Position numbers and translations under genes: made by a program. A model generated the notes under the pieces. The model saw only the letters and a list, made by a program, of their open reading frames with translations, did not search any database and was not told the origin of the DNA. A stretch of 8,298 bases of DNA from Nocardioides sp. (GTDB lineage: Bacteria > Actinomycetota > Actinomycetes > Propionibacteriales > Nocardioidaceae), in assembly GCA_003519585.1 (NCBI GenBank), contig DOWL01000212.1, positions 1-8,298 on the forward strand. The letters run 5' to 3'. Shown piece after piece: positions 1 through 6,143 of the stretch; the first letter of the stretch is position 1, and every line of letters starts with the position of its first letter.

Positions 1-24
1 CCCGCCGACCCGCCGACCCGCCGG
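1..24. repeat. Short tandem repeat, 8-bp unit, at window edge
   Basis: Three consecutive copies of cccgccga lie here, the last ending in g instead of a. The array may extend beyond the left edge. No convincing reading frame covers it. The rest of positions 25-135 shows no gene, and I see no clear terminator downstream of the PIN gene. Confidence 0.6.
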
Positions 25-135
25 CAGCCTCGGTGCGATGTGCCGCCTCAAGGCCCCGCGTCATACCGCGTGTCGGCGCCTCGATCCTTCAGATGCAGCC
101 TCGCCTTAACCGAAGGCCACCAGGAAACGATGGAC

Positions 136-684
136 CTACTGGTAGTCGATAAGTCCTTCCTGAAACGCCCACTGCCTGAATCCTCCCGATGCGAACGGCA
201 AGTAGTACTCGCCAGCCAAGAGGTCATCAGCTAGAGACTCAACCATTGGCACCGCCAACTGGCCTTCACGGATTGCAGTGCACAGCAGTGGGAGCGTGGC
301 GGTAACGGCGATGCCCTCGGACTCGGCGATCGCGCGGGGGACGCTGTCGTCAAGGACGGTCTCGAAACCGCGTGTCTCGCCAAGCGCCAGTACGCCGCAC
401 TCTCCTCGATTCAGGTCGCCAACTGCGATCCGCTCCTCGTACTTGGCGAACGCCACCAGGAACGCCAGGTCGTCGCTGCGATCAACGCTGATCCAGTCCG
501 CATCGAGCACTTGGCTCAACGCGGGCAAGTCGTAAACCTGCTTCTTTAGCTCAAACTCGACGCTCTCGGGGATGATGACCGCACGGTCCGCGGTGAGAAA
601 CTTCAGCACGCCTAGCCAACCTTGCAGAGCGAAGTGACGCAGCGGGCCAGTGTCGAACACCAGCCCGGCCGAACGGTCGGTCAC
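136..684 (-). CDS. PIN-domain nuclease-like protein, probable toxin of an XRE-ImmA/PIN pair
   Basis: This 182-residue protein has the acidic pattern of PIN-domain ribonucleases. There is an N-terminal hydrophobic strand ending in Asp (VFDTGPL, D11), a central E45 in VEFEL, an RGECGVLALG helix carrying E95, and a late Asp pair (VLDDS, D112/D113). These would bind the metal ions that cut RNA. The C-terminal ~60 residues run past the minimal PIN fold and end in an aromatic-rich tail. The start is GTG at 684, which overlaps the TGA of the upstream HTH-peptidase gene as GTGA, so translation is probably coupled. I see no signal peptide or membrane segment, so it should be cytoplasmic. PIN proteins paired with an antitoxin-like partner are usually RNases targeting tRNA, rRNA or mRNA. 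That role is inferred from family and context, and the target cannot be read from the sequence. Confidence 0.85.
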   Translation of the reverse strand: MTDRSAGLVFDTGPLRHFALQGWLGVLKFLTADRAVIIPESVEFELKKQVYDLPALSQVLDADWISVDRSDDLAFLVAFAKYEERIAVGDLNRGECGVLALGETRGFETVLDDSVPRAIAESEGIAVTATLPLLCTAIREGQLAVPMVESLADDLLAGEYYLPFASGGFRQWAFQEGLIDYQ

Positions 685-1805
685 GACACGAAGTTCCAGA
701 TTTCGTCTTCTCGTCGTGGCCTGAGCGAGGGCAGATCGTCCTCGGCAAAGGTGTCGTGCAAGAGCTCCAGGGCGCGCTCTTGGCTTATCTGCTCGTCCCG
801 AAATGCTCGTAGGACAGCCTTCTGGTAAGGCAACGGCAAACTGGTCCCTTCCAGATCCATGGGAACGAAGAGTCCGAGGTCAACGATGTCGGCCCTCGTG
901 GTTGTGGTTCCGCGGATCAGGAACGCACCGTCCCGGTCAACCAAACTCAACTCCTCGAGGCGCCTTGCAAGGGTGGCCATGTCGACGCGGAACTCACTCG
1001 CAAGAACAACTGCGGTTTCGCGCAGGTCGCGAGCTCTGTGTTGGTCCCATGCCGCGGTCAAGCCGGGTTCAGGAAGCAGGAGGGCCCGAGCGAACCGGTC
1101 GAGGCGCGACTCAATGTCCCCGCCGCTTGGCAGATCCGTGACTCGCCAGTCGATGGTGTACTCGTCGGCGACCAAGTAGTGGCCCAGTTCGTGCGCGAGC
1201 GCGAGGCGGCGACGTCCGACCTTGTTGCGGCTGTTGACCAGACTTACTGCGCCGTGGCGGAGCAAGATCGTCCCGGCGTCGGCGGTGTCTACTCCGAGAT
1301 CACGCGAGAACGTCAGGAGTCCGATCGAGGCAGTTCTGTCCACCAGATCGTGAAGGGGGGACCTCGCGTCCATGCCCAGCAGGTCGCGGACTTGAAGCGC
1401 TAGGTGATCAGCATCCGCCAAAGTCGACGGTCGCTGCAGAGTCTCACCCTCGTCCGCTGGCAGGCCGAGTTCTTCGGCAGCCAGAGAATGCACGAACTCC
1501 ACGTCGGCAGCGATGCTCGCTAGTAACCGGTCGATCTTCGAGTCGGCAGTGTCCAATCCCTGGCTCGATCGGTGTGACACGAGGGCAGGGACAGGGTCGG
1601 CGAGGAAGGACGACATTCGCACTCCGAGCACAGACGCAATGTCGGACAGCTCGAGGGCAGTGACCTTGCGGACGCCGCCTTCAATCTTGTTTACAGCTGT
1701 GCGTTCGAGGCCGACCAGTGCTCCTAGCTCGCCTTGCTTCAAGGCCGCACGCTCCCGGGCTTCCCTGATGCGTGCCCCCAGGGCCCTCTCGTCAAGTTCC
1801 GCCAT
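681..1805 (-). CDS. XRE-family HTH fused to ImmA/IrrE-type zinc peptidase (antitoxin/regulator)
   Basis: This 374-residue protein has two recognisable parts. Residues ~7-65 form an XRE-type helix-turn-helix (REARERAALKQGELGALVG, then a second helix around TAVNKIEGG). Residues ~150-290 form an ImmA/IrrE (COG2856/DUF955) metallopeptidase with the zinc motif HELGH at 205-209 and a downstream E232 in the helix leading to RALLLPE. The ~70-residue C-terminal tail has no family I recognise. An upstream in-frame GTG (1841) and ATG (1826) would add 12 or 7 residues, but they lie inside a palindromic operator. I therefore chose ATG 1805, directly next to the palindrome. No Shine-Dalgarno sequence precedes it, so a leaderless mRNA is possible. 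The gene ends in a 4-bp overlap with the PIN gene. HTH-ImmA proteins act as repressors or antitoxins, or as proteases that cleave a partner repressor. Here an antitoxin/autorepressor role is the most likely inference. Confidence 0.88.
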   Translation of the reverse strand: MAELDERALGARIREARERAALKQGELGALVGLERTAVNKIEGGVRKVTALELSDIASVLGVRMSSFLADPVPALVSHRSSQGLDTADSKIDRLLASIAADVEFVHSLAAEELGLPADEGETLQRPSTLADADHLALQVRDLLGMDARSPLHDLVDRTASIGLLTFSRDLGVDTADAGTILLRHGAVSLVNSRNKVGRRRLALAHELGHYLVADEYTIDWRVTDLPSGGDIESRLDRFARALLLPEPGLTAAWDQHRARDLRETAVVLASEFRVDMATLARRLEELSLVDRDGAFLIRGTTTTRADIVDLGLFVPMDLEGTSLPLPYQKAVLRAFRDEQISQERALELLHDTFAEDDLPSLRPRREDEIWNFVS

Positions 1806-1843
1806 GTGTGCGAGTTTCGCACACATGGTCCGATCGCACACAT
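1804..1843 (-). promoter_or_regulatory. Predicted operator: perfect palindrome plus third half-site
   Basis: Positions 1804-1813 (atgtgtgcga) and 1817-1826 (tcgcacacat) are exact reverse complements separated by 3 bp. The second half-site sequence recurs exactly at 1834-1843, giving a direct repeat with 17-bp spacing. The palindrome abuts, and overlaps by two bases, the chosen ATG of the HTH-peptidase gene. It would block initiation if the HTH protein bound it. This is a typical autoregulation layout for XRE-type antitoxins. I could not identify a confident -10/-35 pair here. The repeats are seen directly; the binding protein is inferred. Confidence 0.72.
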
Positions 1844-1901
1844 CAGCCCACAGGTCGGGTTCTGGAGCTGGGCGAGACAGGCTCGAACGACGGGCTACCC
1901 A

Positions 1902-2608
1902 TCAACCGCGCCGCGCCATCACTTGCGCAGCAGTGCGGCTGCGACGCTCCGCCGCCTCTCCGATAAAGACCACGCCCCGCACCGGCAGGCCGGCGTCGAT
2001 GACGTCCCGCACGAGATCAACCTGCTTGATCATCCCGTTCACGACCTTGGCGCAGTCTCGACCATCCACCATCAGCTTCTCGACGCGAGGGGACAGGAGG
2101 CCGCCCTGGATGTTCAGTTGAGGGCGGCCCCGGTACCGCTTGGCGTCGATCACGTAAACCCCATTGGGGGCGACCGCCAAATGATCGGTGTTCGCCTTGC
2201 TTCCCGGGATGCGTCGGTCGTGCAGGAGTCGCAGGCGGGGCGGCGCAAGCGCGTTGAGTCGGTTGTCGAGTCGCTCCTCCGCCAAGGCCCCGGTCTTCCA
2301 CGCCTTGTGGATTCGGGGTCGCTGCTGAGCGCGTGAATCAGACCACCGATCCTTGGGTGTCTGTCGCGGATCCGCCGTTCTCTCGCGTCCCGGCGACGCT
2401 CAAACCGGTCACGAGCGGAAGCACCCGGTGTTCCGATGTCGAGGACGTGGTCGATGGACTGCTGGTCCGAGTCCGAGTCGCTGTGGTTCACGCATCGCAC
2501 CGTCTTGGTGAAGCGGTCGTAGATCGCCTCCGACCTGGCAGGGAGGTTGATCCCACAGTCGCGACAGACACCGGCATAGCGCAGCTTCACCTGTTTCTCG
2601 CCGGACAC
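1902..2608 (-). pseudogene. NERD-domain (nuclease-related) protein, frameshifted and C-terminally truncated
   Basis: The first frame (GTG 2608, with gaggagg just upstream) encodes an N-terminus with a small zinc-binding pattern (CRDCG at residues 15-19, then RCVNH at 38-42) and a charged basic helix at ~65-85. It continues to about position 2306 (SSDPEST). The homologous protein then continues in another frame from ~2303 as AWKTGALAEERLDNRL, followed by the NERD core: LLHDRRIPGSKANTDHL, GVYVIDAKRYRGRP and GRDCAKVVNGMIKQVD. One missing base near 2303-2306 explains the shift; an extra a would restore the frame. After VRGVVFIGEA the sequence no longer resembles the family and stops at 1902. By my recollection of actinobacterial homologues, roughly 40 or more C-terminal residues are lost. 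NERD proteins are predicted nucleases of the restriction-endonuclease-like fold. If the indel is an assembly error, the gene would still be truncated. It lies upstream of the HTH-ImmA operon on the same strand. Confidence 0.78.
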
Positions 2609-2700
2609 AGCCTCCTCGCTTACGCCCGAGACCGTAACTGCGCCGGGGAACCCGCACGCAGGGCATCCCGAGAATCGTCAGCCAATGTTTGGGCGGCTGC

Positions 2701-3034
2701 TCATGACCCGTCGCGTAGCCAGTGCAGAAATTTGGCGAGCTGGGCCGCAATGGTGTCTGCCTCGGCAAGTGTGTGGCCTCGTCGCGCTGCACGATGAACC
2801 GGACTCGAAGCTCTGGATCTTCAGGGTCAGGCGTCCCGTCAACCAGCTTGGCGGCGATCGGATGGACCTCAAGGAACCGTCCGCAAGCATCGGCACGCTG
2901 ACGCCGATGTGCATCACACCGCAGTCGAGGCTGGCGAGTTCGTCTACGTGCCGAGCCTCGGTGGCGGACCACCAAGACGGGCACACGATCACGGGGCGTT
3001 GCACGGTAAGGACCAAATAGGTTCCCGTGCTCAT
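2701..3034 (-). pseudogene. Unknown small protein gene, broken by two single-base deletions
   Basis: No frame is intact here, but a coherent ~110-residue protein can be followed across three frames. It begins at ATG 3034 (MSTGTYLVLTVQRPVIVCPS ... VSVPMLADG). After ~2877 it moves to a second frame (FLEVHPIAAKLVDGTPDPED ... VRFIVQRDEA). After ~2775 it moves to a third (HTLAEADTIAAQLAKFLHWL), ending RDGS and TGA at 2701. Each switch needs one added base, at ggtt and at gccac on the coding strand. Each segment has plausible actinobacterial codon use and ends where the next begins, which argues against chance open frames. I recognise no family. The product would be small, soluble and acidic in its middle part. 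The start is uncertain because no strong ribosome binding site precedes 3034. It runs in the same direction as the NERD pseudogene, 92 bp further downstream. Confidence 0.6.
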
Positions 3035-3329
3035 GAGGCCGACGTCGGCCCCGCCGGCCGGACGATGGTCTCGTCGGGTCGGCAGCGCGTGAGGGCCGCT
3101 GACGTGGTGGGACCTGTGTTCTGGAATGCTGAATTTACGGTGCTCGTGCCTCCGTTGCACTTGTGCCGAGGCCTCGGGTCGGTGTTGCTGCACCGGCCCG
3201 GGGCCGCTCATGTTTCGGCCCATGGTGAACCCAAGAGCCGACACCAGGATCGACAGGTTGTGGATAGGTCTCCCCTATCCACAGCTCCTCGGGCTCGAGT
3301 GGAAGCCTGACTCCATAGCGTGGGGACGT
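3035..3329. other. Non-coding gap between divergent broken genes
   Basis: Open frames cross this ~295-bp stretch on both strands, but none looks like a protein: they are arginine-, histidine- and cysteine-rich and match no family. It separates the minus-strand pseudogene ending upstream from the plus-strand one, so it should hold their promoters. I could not pick out convincing -10/-35 pairs. The one clear structure is the inverted repeat at 3259-3283, listed separately. A GC-only palindrome (cggccc-g-gggccg) near 3193-3206 is probably composition. Confidence 0.55.
3259..3283. repeat. Perfect inverted repeat resembling two facing DnaA boxes
   Basis: The arms tgtggatagg (3259-3268) and cctatccaca (3274-3283) are exact reverse complements separated by 5 bp (tctcc). 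Each contains CTATCCACA, one base from the classical DnaA box TTATCCACA. No T-run follows either arm, so a standard intrinsic terminator is unlikely. It lies ~50 bp upstream of the broken plus-strand gene and may instead be an operator. The symmetry is certain; the function is not. Confidence 0.6.
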
Positions 3330-3335
3330 ATGCCC

Positions 3336-3694
3336 ATGGCCGAGCTTCCTACCGAGTGGACCGACCCGGATCAGCTGTTCACCGCGACGATCAACCTGAT
3401 GTGGCAACTTCACTACGCCGCCGTTGAGCACGGCCTCCAGTGGGCCGCGGACGACCTCCTGGTCGCCCTCAGCGACCTGGAGTCGGTCCGTGGCGACACC
3501 TGGGCTGGTCACCGGAGGTGGTCGGGGTGCCGTTCACGGCGCTGTGCACCCTGCTCGATCGAATGCTCGTAGAGCTCGTCCGAGTCACACCCGGGTTCGG
3601 CGCGCGGGTGGCCGTCGCGAAGGCACAAAGCTGGCTCGATCCTCTTCACGCGCCCTCGGCCATCCACCCTCCACCGGGTTCACCAGTTGGCTGA
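3336..3694 (+). pseudogene. Unknown ~120-residue protein gene with one frameshift
   Basis: The first frame gives MAELPTEWTDPDQLFTATIN ... WAADDLLVALSDLESVRGDTWAG. At about 3508 coding sense passes to another frame: SPEVVGVPFTALCTLLDRML ... RVAVAKAQSWLDPLHAP, ending at TGA 3692-3694. One extra base at the gctgg|tca junction (for example a third g) restores a continuous protein. ATG 3336 has gggga nine bases upstream; ATG 3330 in the same frame is the alternative. The protein would be mostly helical and soluble, with no motif or family that I recognise. It ends 54 bp before the HTH/nucleotidyltransferase operon on the same strand, which has its own promoter. It may be a genuine decayed gene or an intact gene with a base missing in the assembly. 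Confidence 0.6.
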
Positions 3695-3710
3695 CGTTTG
3701 GGGTACACAG

Positions 3711-3730
3711 TGTTGTCGAATCAGATAACA
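3711..3730 (+). promoter_or_regulatory. Candidate operator of the HTH/nucleotidyltransferase operon
   Basis: The 20-bp stretch tgttgtcgaatcagataaca has 7-bp arms (tgttgtc and gataaca) that are reverse complements except for one position, separated by 6 bp. It covers the proposed -35 box and much of the spacer, so a bound protein would block the polymerase. The HTH protein encoded just downstream is the natural candidate ligand, by inference. Confidence 0.45.
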
Positions 3731-3748
3731 GTTGCCTACACTCGGTTC
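3713..3748 (+). promoter_or_regulatory. Promoter giving a leaderless mRNA
   Basis: A -35-like TTGTCG (3713-3718) and a -10-like TACACT (3737-3742) are separated by 18 bp. Six bases after the -10 box comes GTG at 3749, exactly where transcription should start. The HTH gene would thus be translated from a leaderless transcript, as is common in actinomycetes. No Shine-Dalgarno sequence precedes this GTG, which fits. Confidence 0.6.
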
Positions 3749-4342
3749 GTGAAGGACCAGGACACTCAGGCGGTCGTCAGACGCCTCGATGCAGCGGTGG
3801 CGGCGAGCGGCCTCTCGATGAGGCAGTTCGCGCACGCCCTTGGTACTTCACCGTCGCGGTTCTCGTCCTACCGCACCGGCAAGGTTGCCCCGTCCGCAGC
3901 ACTTCTCCTGCGAGCCGAGCGGATCGCGAAGGCGCTGCGGGAGGCCCGGCGGGACAGCGTCCCTACGGCCATCGACGCCCTCCGGTCAATACGTCGGGCT
4001 GCCGCGCGTGGGGACGACGACTGGACCTATGCGCTCGCACTCCAAGCTCGGGACCGGCTGCGCGACCTCCTGCGTCATCGTGAGTCCCTCGCGGGAGCTT
4101 GGGAAGCGCAACCTCCGCCCAGTGCTGGCGACCGCTGGAGAACCCTGCTTGCCGCATTCGTCAACCACGAGTTCATCGACGCCGGGCAGCCGGCGCCGGC
4201 ATGGACCACTGCACCCAAGCTCGACACCGAGTGGGTCCTCGACACCCCGCGATTGAGCACCAAGGAGATCAAGCGACAGACGCCGGCATGGCTTGCGGAG
4301 CGCAACATCTTCATCGCCGAGAAGGACCTGGTCACTCTGTGA
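3749..4342 (+). CDS. XRE-like HTH protein, antitoxin/repressor of a nucleotidyltransferase pair
   Basis: The 197-residue protein opens with a helix-turn-helix at residues ~8-62 (LSMRQFAHALGTSPSRFSSY, then a helix after TGKVAPS). A helical, arginine-rich middle follows (65-120). The C-terminal block (128-197) contains PAPAWTTAP, a conserved W-V-L-DTP stretch and TPAWLAERNIFIAEKDL. That tail resembles, from memory, the conserved C-terminus (AW..P......TP..L...NIF....L) of actinobacterial HTH proteins encoded before DUF6036 nucleotidyltransferases. The frame is open further upstream, with a GTG at 3698, but the promoter at 3713-3742 would leave that start untranscribed, so I chose GTG 3749. The stop overlaps the next gene's start as GTGA. 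The likely role is binding its own promoter and restraining the partner enzyme; this is inferred from the arrangement. Confidence 0.8.
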   Translation: MKDQDTQAVVRRLDAAVAASGLSMRQFAHALGTSPSRFSSYRTGKVAPSAALLLRAERIAKALREARRDSVPTAIDALRSIRRAAARGDDDWTYALALQARDRLRDLLRHRESLAGAWEAQPPPSAGDRWRTLLAAFVNHEFIDAGQPAPAWTTAPKLDTEWVLDTPRLSTKEIKRQTPAWLAERNIFIAEKDLVTL

Positions 4343-4947
4343 CTGACGGCCAGCGGGGACTGCTCGAGCTCGATGCGGAAGTCATGCGGGCGCTCCTGGC
4401 CGAGCTCGACGAGCGGCTTCGAGCCAGAAACGTGAAGGCCAGCATCTACGTCGTCGGTGGAGCTGCGATGTCACTCGCCTACGGACGGGACAGCGTCACT
4501 CTCGACATCGACGCGATCGCCAGCCATCGCGCGGTCGGCGAGGAGGCACAGGCCATCGCGAAGCTCCACGGGCTACCGGAGCACTGGCTCAACAGCGCGT
4601 CTGAAGGTTGGGTGCCCCCACGTCCCTCGTCGGCGCGGCGACGTCCCACCGAACTCGGGCTCACAGTTCACGTCGCCCCGGCTGATCACGTGCTCGCGAT
4701 GAAGCTCGTCGCGCTGCGGCGCAAGGACCGTCCAGACATCCGCCTCCTGATCGCGCACCTCGGCATGGCCGAGGCGACGCCGGAGGACTACGCCGGCCTC
4801 CTGGAGCGGGTGTACGCCGGCGAAGGGAGGCTCGCCACCGCTCTCGGCGTGCCTGGCGATGATGTTGCCGCTACCCGTCAGGAGGCGCTCGCGATCGGCC
4901 GATGGGCGCACGACTTCGCCGCAATGCTCCGCGACAGCCAAGACTGA
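4339..4947 (+). CDS. Nucleotidyltransferase, DUF6036/AbiEii-like (probable toxin of the HTH pair)
   Basis: The 202-residue protein shows a DNA polymerase-beta-like nucleotidyltransferase signature. A glycine motif (YVVGGAAMSLAYGRD, GG at 40-41) is followed by the metal-binding Asp pair in TLDIDAI (D56 and D58). Further on, VAPADHVLAMKLVALRRKDR (~residues 114-133) matches the family's conserved 'LLAMK..A.R..D..DI..L' region. The enzyme would transfer a nucleotide to an RNA or protein target. Related MenT and AbiEii toxins modify tRNA, but the substrate here is unknown. The start GTG 4339 overlaps the HTH stop, so translation is probably coupled. The open frame extends upstream to 4099 only by running out of frame through the HTH gene, so that start is rejected. 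The gene ends 23 bp from the stop of the convergent integrase, with no obvious terminator between them. Confidence 0.82.
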   Translation: MTDGQRGLLELDAEVMRALLAELDERLRARNVKASIYVVGGAAMSLAYGRDSVTLDIDAIASHRAVGEEAQAIAKLHGLPEHWLNSASEGWVPPRPSSARRRPTELGLTVHVAPADHVLAMKLVALRRKDRPDIRLLIAHLGMAEATPEDYAGLLERVYAGEGRLATALGVPGDDVAATRQEALAIGRWAHDFAAMLRDSQD

Positions 4948-4970
4948 GGCTCGTACCGCACCGACCAAGG

Positions 4971-6134
4971 TCATTCGTCGGGTCGGCGTTCTGCAAGCTC
5001 TGAGAGCCGCTTGGCGATCTCGGTGTCCCGGTCAGCGGCGGCGTGTTGGTAGCGCATTGCCGCGCCCGGCGTGGTGTGGCCCAGGCGACCCATGAGCTCG
5101 GCCAGCGTGGCCCCGGTCTGGGCAGCGAGAACGGCGCCGGTGTGGCGCAGGTCGTGCCAGCGCAGGTCCTTGCGGCCCGCCGCCTCGCGCGCCGGGTAGA
5201 AGACCTTGTAGAGCGTCGCTGGCGCCATGTGCGACGCGCTCTTCCCTGCCGATGGAAAGAGCAAGGAGTCGCGATCGGGACCGGTGAACTTCTCAAGGTG
5301 AGCCTCGACCGCCGGAAGGAGATGGGGTGGGATCGCGACGTCGCGGATGCCGGCGTCGGTCTTGGGGGGGCCGACGATGTACTGCCCGTCGACGCGCACC
5401 ACTCCCCTGCGGATCTTGACCCGCTTGTCCCGCAGGTCGATGTCGCCGCGGCGCAGCTCAGCCAGCTCGCCGAAGCGCATTGCGCACCAGGCCGCGAGCA
5501 GCGCCATCAGCCGATAACGCTCTGGCAGCTCCGCCACGATCGTCTCGAGCTCCTGGAGCGAGGCGGGACGGACCTTGTGGACTCGCTGGGTGTTGCCGGC
5601 CCCGCGGATGTGCGCAGGGTTGAACGGGATGAGCGGCTTCGGCTGCGTCGAGGCGGCCGTCGTCAGGATGGTCCGCAACAGGCTGTAGGCCTGCGCACGC
5701 GCCGTTTCCTTGCCGGGCGCCAGCTCGTCGTACCACTTGTTGACATCGTCGACCGTGATGCGGTCGATGCGCATCTCGCCGAAGGTCGGGTTGATGTAGA
5801 TGTCCAGGAGCTGCTGGTAGTGGTACCTGGTCGTAGGCCGGAGCTCGCGACCCTTCGTCTTCCGTCCCTCGAGCCACACCTTGGCGTAGGCGCCGAAGTT
5901 CGGCGCCGACCGTTGCATGGCGCCCCGGGCAGCCGCATCGGGCGCCCAGACCTCCATCTCGATCTCGGCGCGCCGGGCCGACACCCACGCGATCGCGTCG
6001 TCCTGGCTCTTGAAGGTCATCGGTCCGCGGTACAACTGTTGATCAGGACCCTTGTACGCAGCACGCCACCGGCCGGAAGGGAGCTGCTCGATGCGGCCGA
6101 AGCTGCGCCTCCTGCGAGGCTTGGATCTCACCAT
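4971..6134 (-). CDS. Tyrosine-type site-specific recombinase (integrase)
   Basis: The 387-residue protein is a complete phage/ICE-type integrase. Residues ~1-60 are a basic arm-binding-like N-terminus (RRRRSFGRIEQLPSGRWRA). Residues ~78-175 form a SAM-like core-binding domain (FGAYAKVWLEG ... INPTFGEMRIDRIT). The catalytic domain starts near 190. Its active residues are visible: R220 in CAMRFGEL, K258 in GPPKTD, H327/R330 in WHDLRHT, H353 in LGHTT and the nucleophile Y362 in MRYQHA. ATG 6134 is preceded by ggtgga at a 6-base spacing. An upstream in-frame start (6191) would add 19 residues unlike family members and is less likely. It inserts or excises DNA by strand exchange between attachment sites. 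No excisionase was recognised nearby, although the 83-residue protein upstream is small enough to consider. All catalytic residues are present, so it may be active. Confidence 0.93.
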   Translation of the reverse strand: MVRSKPRRRRSFGRIEQLPSGRWRAAYKGPDQQLYRGPMTFKSQDDAIAWVSARRAEIEMEVWAPDAAARGAMQRSAPNFGAYAKVWLEGRKTKGRELRPTTRYHYQQLLDIYINPTFGEMRIDRITVDDVNKWYDELAPGKETARAQAYSLLRTILTTAASTQPKPLIPFNPAHIRGAGNTQRVHKVRPASLQELETIVAELPERYRLMALLAAWCAMRFGELAELRRGDIDLRDKRVKIRRGVVRVDGQYIVGPPKTDAGIRDVAIPPHLLPAVEAHLEKFTGPDRDSLLFPSAGKSASHMAPATLYKVFYPAREAAGRKDLRWHDLRHTGAVLAAQTGATLAELMGRLGHTTPGAAMRYQHAAADRDTEIAKRLSELAERRPDE

Positions 6135-6143
6135 CTTGTGTCC

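Noticed and set aside
1806..1841. Upstream GTG/ATG starts of the HTH-ImmA gene
   Set aside because: They fall within the three-half-site operator and add residues (CDRTMCAKLAH) before the normal start of the HTH. ATG 1805 fits better, although the leader could in principle be translated.
3035..3244. N-terminal extension of the minus-strand frame from 3244
   Set aside because: The residues are arginine- and histidine-rich and show no domain. Protein-like sequence begins only at the methionine at 3034.
3135..3512. Minus-strand open frame of 125 codons
   Set aside because: It runs opposite the broken plus-strand gene, and its translation lacks the helical, low-arginine character of the plus-strand product.
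4948..4984. Terminator between the convergent nucleotidyltransferase and integrase genes
   Set aside because: Only a 6-bp ccgacc/ggtcgg pairing with an 11-bp loop is visible, without a T-run. This is expected by chance in GC-rich DNA.
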